55,108 nt of DNA from Streptomyces sp. SolWspMP-5a-2. Its GTDB lineage: Bacteria; Actinomycetota; Actinomycetes; Streptomycetales; Streptomycetaceae. Shown one piece after another: positions 51,835 to 55,108 of this stretch. The stretch is from NCBI RefSeq assembly GCF_900091845.1, contig NZ_FMCI01000141.1:1-55108 (forward strand), in the 5' to 3' direction. How positions within the stretch are numbered: position 1 is the first letter of the stretch; each line of letters starts with the position of its first letter. Below the pieces are notes generated by a model that saw only the letters and a program-made list of their open reading frames with translations, did not search any database and was not told the DNA's origin. The translations under genes and the position numbers were made by a program.

Positions 51835-52689
51835 TCAGCTCGCGGCCAGATCCCGGTGGATGACCTTGGCGACGCCCTGCACGGTCGCGATGCCGTAGTC
51901 CATGGTGGCGTTGCCGTGGGTGAGGACCGTCATCGCGTAGTCGTGGCCGCCGCCGGTGAAGGTGCCGACGCTGTGCACCCGCCAGCCCAGGGTGGCCCGC
52001 GACAGCCAGCCGTTCTTCACGTGCCAGGCGACCTTGGCGGGGGCTCCGTAGGGGGTGCCCCAGCGCTGCGAGGCGACGACCTGGCCCATGAGCTTGAGGA
52101 CGTAGGCGCGGGAGCTGTCGCTCAGCACCGCGTTCGGGGCGTTGACCAGCCCGAGCAGCTTCTGCTCGTCGGTGACCGTGATCTGGGTCAGGCCCCAGTA
52201 GCCGTCTGCGCCCGGCTGGGTCCTGGTCATGCCCGCGGCGGCCAGGAACCCCTTGATCCTCGTCATGCCGAGCTGCTTCCAGAGCTTGCTGGTCGCGGCG
52301 TTGTCGGACTGGGTGATCATGGCCTTGGCCAGGGTGTTCTCGGTGGCCGTGAGGTACCGGCCGTGCTTCTTGGCGTCCCACAGCAGGGCGGCCAGCACGG
52401 TGACCTTGACGACGCTCGCGGAGTCGTAGGCGCTGGTGGCGCGCAGCGAGCAGGTGGTGTCGGTGGTGCGGTCGTGGAGTCCGACGGCGACCGTGCCCTT
52501 GCGCCCGGCGAGGGCGGCGGTGATGTCCTTCTGGAGCTTGGCGGCGAGCCCGGCCCTGGCGGAGGTGCAGCTGACGGCGGGGGCGGCGGCGCTCGCGGGC
52601 GCGGCGGCCACGCAGGGTATGAGAAGACCGGCGCCGAGCACGGCGGCGACGGCCGGGCCTCTGCGGCGGCGGGACGTCTGGTGAGTCAT
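51835..52689 (-). CDS. Secreted serine hydrolase, class A beta-lactamase-like fold
   Basis: A 284-residue secreted protein: twin-arginine-containing N-terminus (RRRR, then hydrophobic AVAAVLGAGLLIPCVAA), active-site SVVK (S92, K95), SDN at 128-130 and HVKNGW in place of KTG. Only 36 residues separate SxxK and SDN, against 60 in class A beta-lactamases, and no E166-type segment is obvious. It may be a DD-peptidase or esterase rather than a drug-resistance enzyme. TTG-rich upstream sequence has no clear promoter. Confidence 0.8.
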   Translation of the reverse strand: MTHQTSRRRRGPAVAAVLGAGLLIPCVAAAPASAAAPAVSCTSARAGLAAKLQKDITAALAGRKGTVAVGLHDRTTDTTCSLRATSAYDSASVVKVTVLAALLWDAKKHGRYLTATENTLAKAMITQSDNAATSKLWKQLGMTRIKGFLAAAGMTRTQPGADGYWGLTQITVTDEQKLLGLVNAPNAVLSDSSRAYVLKLMGQVVASQRWGTPYGAPAKVAWHVKNGWLSRATLGWRVHSVGTFTGGGHDYAMTVLTHGNATMDYGIATVQGVAKVIHRDLAAS

Positions 52690-52814
52690 GCCGGGTTGAC
52701 TCGCCGGTTCACCCGAAGGGTTGTACGAACGGGTGAGTTTTTCGCCGGTCTTTACCGATGTCTACCGATTGACTGCCGCATTTCAGCCGTTTCCGACCGT
52801 TTCATACCGATCGG

Positions 52815-52855
52815 GGCCCGTTCCCGGCGCGGGGCCCGCGCGCCGGGGACGGGCC
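52815..52855 (-). terminator. Terminator downstream of the DUF4232 gene
   Basis: A 17-bp stem with one G-T mismatch, 5' arm from 52815 to 52831, 7-nt loop, 3' arm to 52855, starting six bases past the DUF4232 stop (52861, minus strand). Confidence 0.8.
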
Positions 52856-52860
52856 GGGGA

Positions 52861-53364
52861 TCAGGCGCCGCGCACGACCGGTCCGACGACCGTGCCCGCG
52901 GCGACCTTGAGACGGCCCGTGGCGACGGACGTGCCCGGGATCACGCCGCCCGGCGCCCGCAGCGTGAACGACGCCCGGTCGGCGGGCCTGGCGCGGCGCC
53001 CGTCGGGCACCTGGATGTCGAAGTGCACCGGGTGGCCGGGGCCGAAGGTGACCACGGTCCGCTGGTCGCCGTAGCGCCCGGCGCTGACGCCGACCCGCGC
53101 GCCGTGCTCGGTGAACCGCACGTCCGACGGCGACCCGGCGAGGCGGCAGGAGGCGTAGCCGCGCGGCGCGGTCAGGGTGACCCGGTAGTGGCGGTGCCCG
53201 GCGCTGCCGGGCGCCGGGGTGATCCGGGCGATGTGGTTGGCCGGACGGCACGCGGACGGCGCGCTGCCCGCCGCCGTCGCGGCCTGTGCCGCCCCGGCGA
53301 CGGCGCCGCCCGACAGCACGACGGCGGCCAGCGAGACGGCGATCGTCCGGTGAGTACGCATCAT
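52861..53364 (-). CDS. Secreted DUF4232-like protein
   Basis: A 167-residue secreted protein: signal MMRTHRTIAVSLAAVVLSGGAVAGAAQA, then a beta-sandwich-like domain with a single pair of cysteines (SACRPA and ASCRLAG) and VTLTAPRGYASCRLAG, VRFTEHGARV, VTFGPGHPVHFDIQV. This fits the actinobacterial DUF4232 family of unknown function. AAGGAGC precedes ATG 53364. The following 53365-53561 shows no gene. Confidence 0.75.
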   Translation of the reverse strand: MMRTHRTIAVSLAAVVLSGGAVAGAAQAATAAGSAPSACRPANHIARITPAPGSAGHRHYRVTLTAPRGYASCRLAGSPSDVRFTEHGARVGVSAGRYGDQRTVVTFGPGHPVHFDIQVPDGRRARPADRASFTLRAPGGVIPGTSVATGRLKVAAGTVVGPVVRGA

Positions 53365-53561
53365 GAACGCTCCTTGCCCTGTTCGTCGGCCCCGCGGACG
53401 GTCCCGCCGGGCCCGTGGCCGGAAGGCTGTCTCCCGACCACTTCGCCAGGAATGTCCCAGGAACGGCGGAGGCGTACACCGGTCACCCGGGCTCTATTAC
53501 CGACCTCTCACCCATCCACAGGCTGCCCCCAGGCTGAGCACAGCCGTCACCCAAGGCGCGT

Positions 53562-55108
53562 ATGCACGGTTCCCTGGTGACATCTGCCACCGATCCACTC
53601 CCCCACCCGAACGTGTCCCCCGACCGGGCCGCGGCGGCCCCGCCCGCCCCGCCCGCCGAGTCCGCGGACACCGCGCCGCGCTGGTCGCTGCCCGCGCTGA
53701 TCGCGATCCTGGTCCTGGCGGCCGCCCTGTACTCCTGGAACCTCTCCGGCTCCAGCCTCAACAGCTTCTACAGCGCCGCCGTCTACAGCGGCACCCAGAG
53801 CTGGAAGGCCTGGTTCTTCGGCTCGCTGGACGCCGGGAACTTCCTGACCGTCGACAAGCCGCCGTTCGCCCTGATGGTCATGGGTCTGTCCTGCCGCATC
53901 CTCGGGTTCGGCACCTGGCAGATGATGGTCCCCGAGGTCGGGGCCGCGCTCGGCACGATCTGGATCCTGCACGCCTCGGTGAAGCGGACGTTCGGGCACG
54001 CGGCGGCGGCCCTCGCCGCGCTCGTCCTCGCCCTGACGCCCATCACGGTCGCGATCAACCGGGACAACAACCCCGACACGATCCTCGTGCTGCTGATGGT
54101 CTCCGGCGCGGCCCTCGCCCTGCGCGCCACCCGGGACGACCGGCTGCTGCCGCTGATCGGCTCGGCTGTCTGCTTCGGCCTCGCCTTCAACACCAAGATG
54201 CTCCAGGGCTACATCGCGCTCCCCGCGGTCTTCGCCGTGTACCTGGTCGCCTCCCGGCTCGGCTGGCGCAGGAAGGCCGTCAACCTGGCGCTCGCCGCGG
54301 TCGCGCTGGCCGTCTCCAGCTTCTGGTGGGCGACGGCGGTCTCGCTGGTCCCCGCCGACGACCGCCCCTACATCGGCGGCTCGACGGACGGCTCGGCCTG
54401 GGACCTGATCATGGGCTACAACGGTCTCGGCCGCGTCCTCGGCGGCGAGGGCAACGGCGGCGGGGGCGGCGGAGGCGGAGGCGGAGGCGGAGGCGGCGGC
54501 ACGTTCGCGGGCACCGCGGGCATCGGCCGCATGTTCAACGACATCCTCGGCGGCCAGATCTCCTGGCTGATCCCCTTCGCGGGCATCGCGCTCGTCGCCG
54601 GGCTCGTCCGGTGCGGACGGGCCCCGCGCACCGACCTCACCCGGGCCGGGCTGATCCTGTGGGGCGGCTGGCTGGTGCTGCACTACCTGACCTTCGCGAT
54701 GGCCGAGGGCACCATGCACCCGTACTACACGACCGCCCTCGCCCCCGGGATCGCGGCGCTCACCGGCGCGGGCGGGGTCATGCTGTGGCGCGCGTTCCGC
54801 GGCGCCGACACCCGCTGGACGTGGGTGCTGCCCGCGGCCCTCGCGGTCACCGGCGGCTGGGCGGTCGTGCTGCTGCGCCGGGCCGACGGCTGGAACACCT
54901 GGCTCTGGCCGTGCGTGGGCGTGCTGACGGTCCTGGCGGTCGCCGGACTGCTGGTGTTCCGCTCCGGCCACCGGGCCCGGCTGCTGGCCGCGTCCGTGGC
55001 GGCGGCGATCGTCGCGGCGCTCGCGGGCCCGGCCGCCTACGCGGCCTCCCCCGCCCTCAGCTCCGCCTCCGGCGGCATGGGCGGCACCAACCCGACGGCG
55101 GGCCCGTC
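53562..55108 (+). CDS. Glycosyltransferase family 39-like membrane protein (partial at window end)
   Basis: The frame is open to the end of the window (515 codons seen). The N-terminal 50 residues are P/A-rich, followed by many membrane helices; the first extracytoplasmic loop has SFYSAAVYSGTQSW and FLTVDKPPFALMVMG, typical of ArnT/GT39-type lipid-linked sugar transferases in actinobacteria. A run of 14 glycines interrupts a loop (about residues 300-313, DNA about 54461-54500). Start ATG at 53562 with AAGG upstream; GTG 53577 is an alternative. The stop lies beyond the window. Confidence 0.85.
   Translation, partial: MHGSLVTSATDPLPHPNVSPDRAAAAPPAPPAESADTAPRWSLPALIAILVLAAALYSWNLSGSSLNSFYSAAVYSGTQSWKAWFFGSLDAGNFLTVDKPPFALMVMGLSCRILGFGTWQMMVPEVGAALGTIWILHASVKRTFGHAAAALAALVLALTPITVAINRDNNPDTILVLLMVSGAALALRATRDDRLLPLIGSAVCFGLAFNTKMLQGYIALPAVFAVYLVASRLGWRRKAVNLALAAVALAVSSFWWATAVSLVPADDRPYIGGSTDGSAWDLIMGYNGLGRVLGGEGNGGGGGGGGGGGGGGGTFAGTAGIGRMFNDILGGQISWLIPFAGIALVAGLVRCGRAPRTDLTRAGLILWGGWLVLHYLTFAMAEGTMHPYYTTALAPGIAALTGAGGVMLWRAFRGADTRWTWVLPAALAVTGGWAVVLLRRADGWNTWLWPCVGVLTVLAVAGLLVFRSGHRARLLAASVAAAIVAALAGPAAYAASPALSSASGGMGGTNPTAGP

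Overview
The window is a piece of an actinobacterial chromosome, almost certainly Streptomyces. GC is very high with strong third-position GC bias, GTG starts and GTGA or ATGA gene overlaps are common, there is a rare TTA leucine codon, Tat and Sec signal peptides occur, and the gene families (PrsW, a CsoR-type copper operator, CitA, actinobacterial RecD2, LacI-controlled sugar operons, DUF4232) are typical. From memory, the order copZ, copA, citA, recD2 matches the core region of Streptomyces chromosomes; I could not check this.

Layout. 1-3.8 kb: a PrsW-type membrane protease, then copper chaperone and exporter genes behind a CsoR-like operator that contains the prsW stop codon. 3.8-4.65 kb: a non-coding, lower-GC stretch with several hairpins, including two with matching C-rich loops on the minus strand. 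4.65-8.5 kb: citrate synthase and a RecD2 helicase (minus strand). 8.5-11.2 kb: a patchwork with a TetX-like FAD monooxygenase, a 30-bp direct repeat, a decayed partial copy of a nearby gene and the C-terminal remnant of an Rpn/PD-(D/E)XK-like protein. 11.3-17.4 kb: a LacI-controlled ribose operon in which permease and binding protein are one fused polypeptide.

17.6-23.6 kb: the most interesting part. Eight tightly packed plus-strand genes encode a Nudix hydrolase, a small membrane protein with a TTA codon, a divergent RuBisCO-like protein lacking the carbamylated lysine, a metallo-beta-lactamase-fold hydrolase, a sulfotransferase-like protein, a left-handed beta-helix acyltransferase, a sugar-transfer-associated ATP-grasp protein and a GNAT acetyltransferase. 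I know of no described pathway with this set. It looks like an uncharacterised biosynthetic operon for a modified (acylated, possibly sulfated or amino-acid-conjugated) small molecule or glycoconjugate.

23.6-24.6 kb: a non-coding region with a 39-codon small gene that has its own terminator, and two tandem sites matching the Streptomyces Crp consensus. 24.6-29.3 kb: a sugar catabolic operon (oxidoreductase, DHDPS-family protein broken by a 10-bp tandem duplication, TIM-barrel isomerase) opposite a LacI regulator. 29.4-29.9 kb: a 76-bp minisatellite. 29.9-36.8 kb: CPBP protease, NarL-type two-component pair, AraC/MFS pair and MerR/quinone-oxidoreductase pair. 37-42.5 kb: a membrane protein, a DHFR-like reductase, a MarR-GNAT fusion, a TIM-barrel isomerase, and an EamA transporter opposite a LysR regulator. 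42.8-55.1 kb: mostly exported or envelope functions: Tat-exported GH3/NagZ hexosaminidase, S37 tripeptidyl aminopeptidase, small secreted proteins, a fused double ABC exporter, a phytase-like esterase, a beta-lactamase-fold serine hydrolase, a DUF4232 protein and the start of a GT39 membrane glycosyltransferase that runs off the window.
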